NCBI GenBank assembly: GCA_963965975.1
Contig: OZ014413.1
Span: 1,800,501-1,864,500, forward strand
Reading direction: 5' to 3'
DNA: 64,000 nt
Source of the DNA: Xestospongia bergquistia
Lineage: Eukaryota > Porifera > Demospongiae > Haplosclerida > Petrosiidae
Part shown: positions 1 to 11,860 of the stretch, piece after piece
Layout of the letters: the number at the start of each line of letters is the position of its first letter
Position numbering within the stretch: position 1 is the first letter of the stretch
The notes under the pieces: model-generated
The model's input: only the letters and a program-made list of their open reading frames with translations
What the model was told of the DNA's origin: nothing
Databases searched by the model: none
Made by a program: the position numbers and the translations under genes

Positions 1-158
1 ACTATATTCCTTAATGTACACACAAACATGTATAAATAATATTTTTTAAGGAATCACTCAAAATTGTTATTTTATCAAAATGTGTAGCTAGAATTATAGG
101 TATTAAAACTAATGGTAATGTCTAATTCACAAGCTGTATATACTTAACAAGATACGAA

Positions 159-2535
159 TTAATTAAGTCGACCTTTGATCTCTTGTATCAGATCTTTCAA
201 TAACACAAACTTCTGCAAATGTTCAATGATACAAAAGGCATTGTTAATCTTCAATACCATACCTCAGCTTGTGTTGCAACATCACGAACTTTGACTCCAC
301 CTTTTTCTTTTTCTTCTCCACCAACAATAACAACTATTGGCACACTTGCCTGCTCATTAAGGAACTTAAGATCCTTCTTGTAGGCCATTTCAGACTACAT
401 AGTGGATACGAAAAGGACTTGAGGCTAGTATATTGTGCTTACTGGGATTCCATTATCCCACAGCATGCTGCATACTCGCATTCTTTCCTCAATTAAATCC
501 TTTTGAGCAGAAGCTACCATAACTACAGTAGAGACTGTTCGGACATTACCAAGAGCACCCTCCTATATTCACAAGACTGAAAATAAATCAAGTGACATTG
601 ATATAACCTTTGCTTTTGCTTCCAAAATAGAGAAAATCCGTTCAATGCCCACACAAAATCCGACACAAGGTACTTTGCCACCTTTAGGGTTAAGCATAGT
701 TACTAGATCATCATAACGACCACCACCAGACACAGAGGCAACAATATTGTTTGAATCAGGATTGGATGGGTCACCTATGAAGGCAATCAATGTGCTATGA
801 TGATTGATTGTACTTTGTACTTAAATAACCTTTTAGATATGCTTCAAAAACAATACCAGTGTAATAATCTAGACCACGAGCAATGCTAAGATCAAAGGAG
901 AGCTGTATGATTGATAAAATGAATTGGTATAGAATATAAGAGGATTACTTTATCAGTTATTCCTAACACATTACAATATTGAAACAAAATCTTCATCTCA
1001 TCTACTGCTGTTTTGGCATCTTCAACACTCATTAGTTTTTCATCTTTTTGGAGTGTCTCAATCAAGTCTTCCCCACCTTTCAACAGGACATATTTTCCAA
1101 TGAGAGATGCTACATCATCTGTCATCCCTTTTTCAATTATCTCTTTTTTCACATCTTCCCAAGGAAGCTAACAGAGTTTTAATTTAATAGGTATATCTGA
1201 AAAAGAAGAATACCTTATCAAGTTTGTCAACTGCAGAACAAATAGTTCGAAATTTATCACTAGGGACACCACAGACTGCAAATATACCATCAAGAAGTTT
1301 ACGATGATTTATCTAAGTTAAGAAGTAGTATGATATTCTATCAGCAACAAAATAGTACCTTCACAACAAAGTCACCAATATGAAGATTTGGTAAAATTTC
1401 GGTTATTAATTTTAAGCATTCAGCATCTGGTATCATCACATCGTAATCTCCAGCAATATCAAAATCCTGTACAGAAACACATCATTGACCACAACATGTT
1501 GCTAAAACCTATACTTACACATTGACAAAATTCCCTAAAGCGTCCTTTAGTCAGGGGTGGACGGTCCCTTCTATACACCTGAGCAACATGATATCTCTTC
1601 ATTTGTTTGATATTGTTCATAGCAAGATAACGTGCAAAGGGTACCTAATTATTTATATTGTTTTAAGGAGACAATTGTAAACAAAAGAGCAGTTATCAAG
1701 CTTTATATATCAACATATACTTCATGTATCAAGCAAAGACTTTGTTGTTAAGTTCTCTGTCCAAATATCACTTGTTTACACGTGCCATGCTATCAATGCA
1801 AATATTTCCTTAATCATCAGGTTAGTTTAATTACTTTCCTCCTAATTAAGTTAGTTTACAAATCTGTTGCAATATAAAAATTAAGTTTTACAGATCTCTA
1901 TATAGTAAATCCCACATTAAATTGAGCTTACTGTGGCTAATCATAACAGTATGCTTATCAACTAGTTTTTAACATGGGAAACTGACACACCTGGACAGGC
2001 CCTATAAGTTATACCCCTGACCATAAGTACATAGTTCTATAGTGTATATCAACTAAATGTTAGAGGGCTTACTCCTATGGGAGTAAATGCTATTATTATT
2101 AATAGCAACTTTCATTACATATAGTGCAAATTGTACTTATAGGATACAGTGAGATCATAACGTAGAGAGAGTAGTTCTCCTCCTTGATCAGCCAAGTCAT
2201 AGATGAGTTTAGACTCCTCACCATACTTTCCTGTCAATGTTTCCTTCAGTTCAAAAACTGGTGTAGAAATAGTGACCGCTCCATGACGTTTGAAGCACGT
2301 TGTAATAATGTTGAACACTTTCTCACGAATAGCCATTTGAAATGGATCATAATCTCGCGTTCCCTAAGTATAATTATCAAACTTAATGTGAAAAATTAAT
2401 AACGAAGATACCTCTGGACACTTCAAGACGAATGGGACTGATCCTGGCTCCTGCATGTAAAGAATTCATGCAACCATTTAAAACAGTGTCATAGTAAGTT
2501 ACCTCGCCAGAAGTAGCAGTATCTTGGCTAGCCAT
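159..2535 (-). CDS. HARS: Histidyl-tRNA synthetase, multi-exon
   Basis: Charges tRNA-His with histidine (class II aminoacyl-tRNA synthetase). Reading the minus strand, the ATG at 2535 opens a short first exon (2503-2535, [11 protein letters not shown]), followed by a 39-bp exon (2412-2450) and then exons down to a TAA at 159-161. Landmarks in order are GTRDYDPFQ near the N-terminus, the motif-2 stretch [13 protein letters not shown] (about 1560-1610), [10 protein letters not shown] (about 1470), the HisA motif GLDYYTG (about 860-885), the HisB-like glycine loop SGGGRYDDL (about 710-740), GIERIFSI (about 630) and the anticodon-binding region ending [12 protein letters not shown]. The final intron is about 50 bp (GTATGG...TTGCAG). 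No N-terminal WHEP domain or clear mitochondrial leader is visible, so the main product looks cytosolic. Exon borders in the middle are approximate. It shares a short upstream region with the ORF at 2787. Confidence 0.93.
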
Positions 2536-2786
2536 CTTAAAGAATACAGAGTCGGGACCTTGACGGCTACTCTACGAGATGCCGCATGTGATGTAACCGC
2601 ACCTGAAAGTCTGCAAATCTGCAAAAGTTTGCGTATATATATATATATATACACAGTTTTCGGCAAACGACAATCACTTCCGATGGCGACATCGTTGAGA
2701 AGCAAAGCAAAGTCACGGAGACAATGATACGATGCTTTGTTTCTTCATCTGTTGACGATAAAATTGTCAAATTTCCAGCGTAGATA
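2536..2786. promoter_or_regulatory. Divergent intergenic region, probable bidirectional promoter
   Basis: About 250 bp separate the HARS start codon on the minus strand from the ATG at 2787 on the plus strand. It is less AT-rich than its surroundings and has CpG-containing stretches, but also a (TA)n tract at about 2635-2651. The head-to-head layout suggests shared promoter activity. No individual factor site is claimed. Confidence 0.45.
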
Positions 2787-2984
2787 ATGCCCGGGAAAAA
2801 AGTTGCTAATTTCAAGTCCATTTTGTTGAAACAACTACAAATCTCTGAAGATCCTAAAGTGTTTCAACTTGCGTTCTCTAATAACGGAATTCATTTAGAT
2901 GATGCTTGTGACATACTCCGTCAAGATGACTTTCTCATACTTTCTAAGAAATCTGAATACATTTATAGAATGAAGAAAGTTTAA
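2787..2984 (+). CDS. Short ORF of unknown function, possibly a 5' exon
   Basis: A 65-codon ORF starts MPGKKVANFK and ends YRMKKV. It includes a hydrophilic stretch with the signature HLDDACDILRQDDFLIL. I do not recognise the family. Composition and the divergent position next to HARS make it a plausible gene or first exon. It lies just upstream of the histidine ammonia-lyase relic, whose families carry a small ubiquitin-like N-terminal domain ending in a similar acidic/hydrophobic strand, so it may once have been the 5' end of that gene. That link is speculative. It could also be a stand-alone micropeptide or chance. Confidence 0.35.
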   Translation: MPGKKVANFKSILLKQLQISEDPKVFQLAFSNNGIHLDDACDILRQDDFLILSKKSEYIYRMKKV

Positions 2985-3170
2985 ATTTCTACTGATATCG
3001 GTCTGAATGGTTGTGCACACTGTTTCAGAGAGGATTCTCCTGAAAATATTGGATATTCTTACTCTGATTTGTGATATCTTTTATATGCATATATATATAT
3101 ATATATATACATTCACATCAAGACGTTGTTTTACCAAATATGGGTGTTATTATACACACATGTTAACAAA

Positions 3171-3600
3171 TACCAGTCAGCTGCAAGCGAATGAAGGAAA
3201 CAAGGAGGTTATGAATAGTACTCTATTGTAACACACAATTAATGTGTCTCGTACACTGTATAGATTGTCTGGTTGCATGGATGCTGTCTCACAAATGAAC
3301 AACTTGTAAAGATTGGTATCAAGAAATGTAGAGCGGAGGTATACAGTACTTCCTCTATAACACTACACAGTAATTAAACACTAACAAATAGATCATATAC
3401 CAGTCAGCTGCAAGCGAATAAAGGAAACAAAGAGGTTGTGGTGCTCTATTGTAACACACAATTAATGTGTCTTGTACACTGTGTCTGGTTGGATGGATAC
3501 GGTCTCACAAACGAACAACTTGTGAAGATTGGTATCAAGAAATGTAGAGTGGAGGTATACAGTACTTCCTGCATAGTAATTAAACACTAACAAATAGATC
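3171..3600 (+). repeat. Tandem duplication of a histidine ammonia-lyase exon and flank
   Basis: Two direct copies of about 200-225 bp (3171-3394 and 3398-3600) both begin CCAGTCAGCTGCAAGCGAAT and end AACACTAACAAATAGATC. Each contains the exon segment reading as LTNEQLVKIGIKKC of the lyase N-terminal region. Only the second copy keeps the LDG before it and continues into the next coding segment. Small indels separate the copies, so the duplication is not brand new. Confidence 0.8.
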
Positions 3601-5971
3601 TCTCCAAAAGCTGTTGATAAGGTTAAAAAATCACGAGAAACAATTGATAAAGCAGTTGAAGACAAGGAAGGTTGATGACACAAAATAGATTTGACTTGCT
3701 TCTAAATTTTTAACTTAGTTGTGTATGGTGTAATAACAGGTTTTGGCCAATTCAAAAATCAAGTTATTACAAAAGAACAGCTGGAGTAAGTCTGAATTCT
3801 GAAATAATTACACAACTTGCCACATTTATTACAGAGAACTACACGTACAAGAGAATCTGATTACATCACATTCAACAGGTGTTGGTAAACTACTCAGTAA
3901 ATGAAGACACACATGCTACTAGCCTTACAAATCAATGTCATTTTGAAAGGCTACAGGTGAGCTTGCTCTAAAGTTGTTGTATTATTGTATTATATTGTTG
4001 TGTTTTGCTTTTAGTGGTGTTTGATTGGAAATAATCCAAAGCATGGTAGCTGCACTCAATGGTTGGCACATTGTCTTATTGTTCATTGAAATAAAACCAT
4101 CTTGTATATAGCTGATCGCCTTTCATATGTACCTGAGAAAGGTTCAGTTGGTGCAAGTGGGGATTTAGCTCCTTTGAGGCATCTCACTCTTGGATTGATG
4201 GGTCAAGGACAAATGTGGAGTCCAAAGACTAACTGGGGACCAGCAAAAGAGGTTTTACACTCTCAGAATCTAATACTGGTATACTGTAATATTAAAATTA
4301 TAGGTCCTAAGAGTAAATGGACTGACTCCAATTGAGCTTGGAGCAAAAGAGGTACAGTAGAATACAAGTTTGTTGTATGTTATTTGCACTTTAGGGTCTT
4401 GCTCTTAATAATGGAACACAAATGATAACTGCACTTGGTGCTGAGACATTGTATTGAGATGAAATGATTGCAGTACAAGCTGACATTATTACCGCTCTCA
4501 CTAATGAAATTTTAAAGGGTGTGCCTGAACAATGTGCTAAAGGTTGATCATTACATAATGACATATTACTAACATAATACCTTTGCAGATGTACATGAAG
4601 TCTGACCACATATTGGACAAGGATTGACAGCTGCTCGCCTGAGACATTTGTTACATTATCCTGATGGACACTCAGTCTCTCAGATAATTCGTAAGATAAG
4701 TCCTTTAACTCACACTATACTTATATATGCTATATTGTATATAGAGTCTCGTATTGATGAAGAAGAAAAGACAAAGAAATACAAAGTTCAAGATCCATAT
4801 TCTTTGAGATGTATACCGCAAGTACATGGAGTGGTACATGAAACTTTAGCCTTTGTGAGACATATTATTATGACTGAACTCAATAGTGCTACTGATAATC
4901 CAGTATGATAACAATTGACCTCTAAACAACACCTCTATCTTACTGTGTATATTTAGCTTGTAATAATTGATCGTAACCCTGGCAGCACGGCATCTGCTGG
5001 TCATTTCCATGGGGAATACCCAGGAAAGGTATGTTATATGATACACAGATTATAACAACATTACAAATGTTGGATTTCCTTATAAAGGCAATGGATATAT
5101 ATACAATTGCAATACATGAGCTTGCCAATATCAGTGAAAGGAGAATTGAAAGGCTCGTACATCCTGATACAATTATATATAGTTACAAGAAAAAGGCTAT
5201 TGTTTAATGTTTTATAGATTATAATGAAAAGCTTCCACCATTTCTAGTAGGAGATGAGCCAGGATTAAATAATGGTACTAAAATAATACTGCTCCATTAT
5301 ATAGTACTTTATACATATAGGTTTCATGATACCACAGTACACTGCAGCTGCTTTGGGTTAGTATACACAAACTCATACATAAAGTCCACATAATCTATAT
5401 CTTATTGTTTCAGTCTCTGAGAACAAAGTGCTTACTCATCCATCTACTGTTGATTTCATAAGTAGAATTGAAGATCATGTCTCTATGGGGACATATGCAG
5501 CAAGACAAGCATTGACTGTTGTTGAGAATGTTGAAAATGGTAACTCAACAGTTTGTATCTTTCATTATTACACGCTCTGTTAATAATAGTACTTGCTAGT
5601 GAGCTAGTGGCTGCATGTCAAGCACTTGACTATTATCATTGTGAGTTGAATGACAAACCAAATCCACCAAAGAAATTAAAAACAACTGAGTGTTTGGAAG
5701 ATGTGTATGAATTAGTTCGCTCCAAAGTGCAGTACGTTTGCTCTTAAAAATTGAAATTATTCTGTAATTATTCAACTTAGGACATTACGAAGGGATCGAT
5801 TTATGTCTCCTGACATTGTAGCTGTTGCTAGGTTTCTTCAAGTTGGAGAGGTGAACTAGATTTTGTTTAACAGCTGACTTTTACTAATCTAATACACAGA
5901 TATATGATGTGATTAAGGAAAAAATTCCAGACTTTCCAACTGGTGTAGTGGCTGAGCTAAAGCAGAACTAA
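3480..5971 (+). pseudogene. HAL: Histidine ammonia-lyase relic
   Basis: Histidine ammonia-lyase deaminates histidine to urocanate. Recognisable pieces run in order: LDGYGLTNEQLVKIG, ISPKAVDKVKKSRETID, VYGVITGFGQF, HSTGVGKLLS, then [15 protein letters not shown] (4123-4170), which includes the Ala-Ser-Gly triad that forms the MIO prosthetic group. Further pieces are [79 protein letters not shown] and a C-terminus ending at TAA 5969-5971. Against function, in-frame TGA codons lie inside conserved exons at 4022-4024, 4455-4457 and 4603-4605. A further TGA at about 3902 is followed by a frame change before the segment LLALQINVILKGY. The splice sites and the 3' half look well preserved, so the loss may be fairly recent, or some stops may be assembly errors. 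Confidence 0.85.
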
Positions 5972-6339
5972 GAATGAGTACAATTCTCTAATTAGAAGTA
6001 AACAAACCAGCTATAGTAGTGCCTAATTAGATTAATTGTATAATACCTCCCAGTTAAGTGATTTATAGTATTTTTTGAATAGTTAGACTCTAAGCTGTTT
6101 ATAGTAGCTTATTAATTTATTTGGAACTAGTAAATGTGATTTGTGACTAATAAAAGTGCTTTTATTTGGTTTATGCTATGACACAAATTGACTGGCTACT
6201 AGTTAAATTTCACAATAATCCACCCCCTCCTATAAATATTGTTTAAGTAAATTGTTATATAGATATCATATTGCATTATAAGTAAAATATATTATGTGTA
6301 TAAAAATTGGGTAACTATTGTAAAAAATTCTTTTACGAT

Positions 6340-7385
6340 ACAACACACTCTTGTCTTGTTATCAGTTACATAATTCTATCAAGAATATGTAATCGTGCTT
6401 TAACTTCTTGCACTAAATCATTTAGGGGCACAAACTTCGAATTCTGCAAAATATTTTTTACTTTAAAAAAATATTTTTTTCCAAAGTTCTTTGTTAGTTG
6501 CAATGTTATAAAGTTCTACACTTCCTTTCTCCTTTTCTGCTTTTCCAACAATAGCAACTAATGGTACATTCATTCCTTTACATTACTGAATATAATTCAG
6601 AAGTGAATGATCTTTTTTATAGCCCATTTCAGTCTAAAAAATACATCAATCAACCAGTCTTATAGATTAGCTACATACCACAATTTTAGTATTCCACAGC
6701 ACATTACACACACTCATCAATCATATCTTCACGAGCAGAAACTGCCATAACATCAGTGGACACCTGTCGAACTCTACTAAGTATACCAGCCTATTTGGTA
6801 TATTAAAATGTACTAGTATGCATATTTTTATGTTACTGTGGCTTCCATGATAGGGAAAATACATTCTGTGTCAGCACTGAAACCAACACATGGTACTTTG
6901 CCACATTTGGGATGAAGTGTTATCACTAATTCATCATAACAACCTCCACGTAATAAAGGTTTGGTATACCTTTTAAAACAATGTGTTAAATTAAAACTAT
7001 GACATGTATATTGTTAAAGAATTGCTAGAACCTTTAGACATTACTTCAAATATGAGACCAGTGTAAAAATTAAAAGGGTGTGCATAATTAAGATAAACCA
7101 AATGACAGCTATATTATATTGTAATCGTGTCATTTTATGAAGAGGCTTAGCTCACTTGTCAGCAGCTACTCCTAACAAGACACAATACTGAAACAATATC
7201 TTCATCTCTTCTAGTGCTGTTTTGCATCTTTAACACTCATTAGCCTTTCATCATCTTTCAGTCTCTCAATCAAATTTTTACCAACTTTTAGCTGAACATA
7301 TTGTCTAATATATGATGCCACCTCTTCAGTTAACCCTTTTCCAATTACTTCCTTTTTCACATCTATCCAGGAAAGCTACATATAA
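6340..7385 (-). pseudogene. Decayed second copy of histidyl-tRNA synthetase (3' two-thirds)
   Basis: Minus-strand reading gives fragments parallel to the intact gene at 159-2535. They include a relative of the [11 protein letters not shown] region at about 7340-7380, the KTA/LFQYC region at about 7190-7240, a GIERIFSI-like segment with changed residues at about 6840-6900, the glycine-rich loop at about 6930 and a C-terminal KFVPLNDLVQEVKARL at about 6385-6450. Frame breaks and in-frame stops are frequent, and the catalytic HisA segment is not intact. The N-terminal exons are missing. It is read as a decayed duplicate. Confidence 0.8.
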
Positions 7386-8473
7386 AATAACATATCAATT
7401 TAAGATAAACAAGTACACACACATACTACCTTGTTACATGATTTGATTTTTAAACAATCTGCACAACAATAATTAATCATCTCAGCCAGTGAATTAGAAC
7501 TGAACAAATAAGATCAATAACTAGTTATTTATGTATTAACAGAAACTCTCCTATATTGTAATAACATACTATTATATAAACATAATATATGGTATATGCT
7601 AATATACAGATCACTAACAGCTAAACAGTAGCATCATTGTTCAATACTATTTCTTGTAATAGTTAGTGCAAGCAACACTTGAGACATGAAATAATGACAA
7701 AAAACTAATACAATGTATGATTCCTAATAAATGAAAATATTAATAAAAATAAACTTCTATCAGCTCTCATTAATTAAATTACTCTTGGTCTAGTGTACTA
7801 TAAATTCAGTGGCAAGGTATTGAATTAACAACAAGTCTTTCAATTGTAATTAACTAGTCCAAACTTTTATGATATTTCATTTGTAGTAATGTACTTGATC
7901 AATCACAGCAATAATAATACCACTAAGAGTATTGTCTGACTTAAAATAATCCTTGTCAATACAAAACTGACTAAGGAGCAGATTAACACTGGCTTTTATT
8001 TGCTGTGAGAAGATTTACCATACATGCATTACTATTTGCTGCTAATTTTTGACTGATATCTAAGTTAATAATCTGCATAGTGGCAACAGCATCTGGAACT
8101 AATACAATATATCATTCCAGGTACTGATAATGTTTTATTGGTTAATATAAATGTATATAGTTTTACATAGATATATAGTTGTGGAATATTTTTAGTATGG
8201 ACCAAACTAGGAATGAAAGAACAATTGGAGTTGTTAATGATTCATTCATTGTAAAAGTAAACCAGGATCAGAAGAAATTTCTAAATAGATATGATCTTGT
8301 AAATGAGTGCTCGTGTATATAATGTTTGTCAAGATAATAGTTTTAGCCAGTTAGCCCTCCAATAGTAGGAGCATTAAATGTACAATGTTTCAGGGTTATT
8401 TTTTAAAATTAATTAACTGAGGAAGTGGGTGTAACTTTACTAGAACAGTTACTGTATCTTCACTCTTTTCGAC
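7386..8473. other. AT-rich intergenic DNA, no gene seen
   Basis: No ORF, RNA gene or repeat I can support. It ends at the leader exon of gene A, and the last 70 bases before the ATG would hold the 5' UTR. Confidence 0.6.
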
Positions 8474-8699
8474 ATGATTGATATTTCTCAATGGAGAATC
8501 AGTATTGGATTATGGCATTGTCGTCATATACCTTGTAATGCTACAGGGGGAGCTGTCAATAGCGCTCCTTTGTGGGTGGAGTCATTATTTTGTTCTGAAA
8601 ATAGGGGTGTTACAAACCTGGTTTTCTCCCTGGTTGTGTTTCTTTTGTTACTTCTTATATTATCTGGTGATGTTGAACTCAATCCTGGACCTTTGACAG
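8474..8699 (+). other. 2A-type ribosome-skipping leader exon of gene A
   Basis: The exon encodes 75 residues plus one base. A conserved N-terminus (MIDISQWRIS, then GLW and AVNSA) leads to a strongly hydrophobic run (about residues 49-63, VFSLVVFLLLLLIL) and then SGDVELNPGP at residues 64-73. That matches the 2A consensus D-V/I-E-x-N-P-G-P, where the ribosome releases after Gly72 and restarts at Pro73. The donor follows at once (TTGACAG/GTAAAC), so the leader is a separate exon ending in phase 1. The hydrophobic run next to the 2A motif could act as a signal sequence, a dual role reported for 2A-like sequences in echinoderm NLR-like proteins. Confidence 0.88.
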
Positions 8700-9313
8700 G
8701 TAAACAAATGTTAAGATATTAATTCAGCCTGCAATTACCTATTCAACAAGCTATATATGTTTAAACTGTAGTCAACTACACAGACTTATATATATAATAT
8801 ATATATAGAACTTGCAAATGAAACATTTGTAACGTAAGCTTAATTAATTAGTATAGTGTCTAAGAAGTGCTTATTTTTCTGGCAGAAGTCTTACTTTGCT
8901 GCATATAGTTCTAATGTATTATGTTTAGGATTTAGTGGGTGGGGTTCAGCTAAGTATGGACTTTAGTGTGTGTGTTCAACAAAGTATGGACTTACAGCTG
9001 GATCTATAGTCACTGCCTATTTGCTATATTGGAAAGTTTCTTTAACCTACCTTTATACTAATTATTATTTAAACTCACTTGCCTAAAATGTACTAGAGAT
9101 GTATAACTGCAGACATAGTAATTCAGAGTTTATCTAAAATGAGTCATCCATATAATGTAGAATGGATTAAGCAAACTTTCTATCTTATGTGTGAGGAGAA
9201 AATAATATATCTGGTATATAACTAAAGATATATACAATATATATATAGCTGAAATTGTTCTAGAAGTTAGTTACATTTGCTTATGCTAATTATGTTCACA
9301 TAACTCACAACTA

Positions 9314-9390
<77 letters not shown>

Positions 9391-11752
9391 ATGTTTTCAA
9401 TCTTAGAGTTAACATGCAGTCATATTGTGTGAATGCACTACCAAAATTCATATTATTAATTAATGCACATATTATGCTTGATTCCCTCTTTTTCAGATAT
9501 TTCTAATATGTTAAAGGAGGCACCCAATCATGACGATCTTCTGCCTCTATTAGCAGATATCAGCAGTAAATGGTACTCTATTGGTTTGGCTTTTAAGGTT
9601 CATACCAATGATTTGGATAGTTTATCCAAAGGTGTCCAATATGATGATAAAGCCAAACTTTCTAAAGTAATCCGAATCTGGATTGATACTCAATCATCTC
9701 CTGTCATTTGGGAAACAGTTATCTCTGCCCTTGGAGGTCCTATTCTTAATAACAAGAGTAAAGTTGATGAGATACTTCAATATCTAGGCAAGTTGTTTCT
9801 TAATTCTTATTATAAACTATAGAATTCTCTACAATTGTACTTGTATGCTAAATTTATACAAATAGCAATGTAATCAGAAATGTTTTCATCTTTATAAATA
9901 TTATGAAGATGATGAACAAACATTTGGTTTGTGTTTTGTATGTGTTCATAGTAACATGATCAACCATAAAACCTGAAGCAATACAATGTTCAGTGGATTT
10001 ACTGTAATTATTATTATAGCTCTTTATCTAAAGCAAGTTATTCCATATTCTTTTGTTTTTGTACAGACCTTTCAAATTATTTCAGTCAATTTGGTTTGGA
10101 ATATATGGATTTAAAGACACAATGTGATGACAATGTCTTTATTGAAGTTGTACGGCATATTGATGATTGCATTGAAGTAGGTCGTGGCCTTAATCTATCA
10201 AGTGAAATTCTTGAGAGTATGTCAAATAAACCAAATGATATCGAAAGTAAGAATGCTGTGTTATGGACCTGGAAAAAAAAGAAAGAAAATGATGCTACCT
10301 ATATTGAATTAGTCAAGTCCTTCTTAGCAATGAAAAATGAGCCAGCTGCCAAATCCATTTTGAAATATGTTTCAATGAAAACATCAGAAGGAGATGATTC
10401 GACACTTCATATTTCTCCACAAAAGACATATGAAAACTGGAAAGAATTAACAGAGAGTGAGCAGCAGGTGGTAAGAAACAGACTCATGGATGAATATGTT
10501 GATGTAAAGAAAGCTTTTACATTTTTTGTTGGTCAGGTTATGCATTCATTTAGTGAACGTAAGGTTAAACCAGCATATGTTCAAGCACTTGCAAATTGCT
10601 TTTTTGGTAATCAAAAAGTGTTTTCTTTTTCTAAAGACGATGATATTTATATAGTGTTCTTTGAATTAACTAAACACTGCTCATGGTTCAACTATGGATT
10701 GTTTAAAGCTATCATAGAAAGCCCTGGAAATGAAGCTGAAAAGGGTTTTCTCAAAACTTATGAAGACCGACTTGTCACTTACTTAGAGCATTCAATTTTT
10801 GAGATACCATGTAGTCCTCCTGGTAATCAACCTCAGCGTACAAAACTTGTTTTCAAAGTATCTGAAGAACTCTGCTTAACTGGACGAGAAGTAAATGCTA
10901 TCCAACGAGGGCTTGCAAGATTAATTGGTTTTGAGTATGATACAGTAATCAATTTTGAAGACTACAATGATGGCTGTGTTGAGTTGGTATTTAGTCTTCC
11001 CACAGTGATTTTGGAAAGCAGTTTCACTGAATCTTCACTGTTTACATATATTGATTGGGAAAAATCAAAACAAAGTTGCAAAGTCAATATTGACCTAATC
11101 TCTCTTTTGTGAGTATTATGATTTTATAGTTTTAAAGCTGCATTTATATCCACTATAGATCTTTTTCTGATATACCTGAAGTATCAATTGTTAGCAAGAT
11201 TTTGCAGGAAAAGGAAAAAGCTTTAACACAAGTTTCTCTGTCTTTAGAAAATGAAATGAAAAAGAAAAGTTAGTTTGGTTTATTTATAAAATAATGGATA
11301 ATATTATGTCTAATTGTATTGACTTTAAAATCAATAGACATGATTACATTGTACATTGTATTTCTGCAGAAACAGTATTTGATGAAAGTGAAAAGGATTC
11401 ATATGCTAGTACTAATGAAGGTTAAATAAATCTCATGTATTGTGCTAAGATTACTATAGCTTTATATATAGATCCTATTTCTCCTGATTCATCAATGGCT
11501 ACTGAAGAAAAATCAAGTAAACATAAATTGCATGGCAGTGATATTGATATAGAGAGTCAGATCGAAAGAAAGCATAAATTAGTTGATCCTATTCAACATG
11601 AACTTAAAAAGCAAGCATATGATGATAGCAGTTCCATTATAAAGCAACAAGAAATGATTAGTTCACTAAATCTTCAATTGACAGAGAAAAATAAGATGAT
11701 TGAACAATTAGAAGAACAATTGAATATGATAGTTAAGGAAGTTACTTTTTAA
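8474..11752 (+). CDS. Gene A: 2A-leader, Death domain, Death-like domain, sponge module, coiled coil
   Basis: Predicted innate-immune/apoptotic adaptor. Exons inferred from splice consensus: 8474-8699 (2A leader), 9497-9787 (Death domain, about 95 residues, starting DISNMLKEAP), 10067-11108 (Death-like domain from DLSNYF, then the sponge module with CSWFNYGLFKAIIE and YLEHSIFEI), 11159-11268, 11370-11420 and 11472-11752 (coiled coil). They sum to 2001 bases, an open frame of 666 codons plus stop. The intron after the Death exon uses a GC donor (TATCTAG/GCAAGT), where gene B has GT. The last exon has no phase-compatible donor: where the gene B counterpart splices after CAATTGAAAG, gene A reads through to TAA at 11750. 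Either the protein ends here, or the following coiled-coil exons are joined by a donor I cannot see. The 2A motif predicts two translation products. Confidence 0.75.
9317..9387. repeat. (TA)n microsatellite in gene A intron 1
   Basis: About 70 bases of uninterrupted TA dinucleotides lie 110 bp upstream of the Death-domain exon acceptor. Length is likely to vary and assembly here is unreliable. Confidence 0.95.
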
Positions 11753-11860
11753 AAATACAGTAGAAATCATGATATGATATATTCAATGTTTTAAGATCTA
11801 TAGTGCTTTTACAATATAACAATGTTAAATATTAATAACCATGATATTATGTGTCTACAG

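Noticed and set aside
2499-2821. Minus-strand ORFs upstream of HARS as a mitochondrial targeting extension
   Set aside because: The longer ORF from 2705 is out of frame with the HARS start at 2535 and the (TA)n tract explains much of it.
4022-4605. TGA codons in the histidine ammonia-lyase read as selenocysteine
   Set aside because: They replace unrelated conserved residues, one is accompanied by a frameshift, and no SECIS-like structure was seen; pseudogenisation is simpler.
8478-8696. Alternative-frame ORF overlapping the gene A leader
   Set aside because: A shadow frame; the chosen frame carries the conserved leader and 2A motif shared with gene C.
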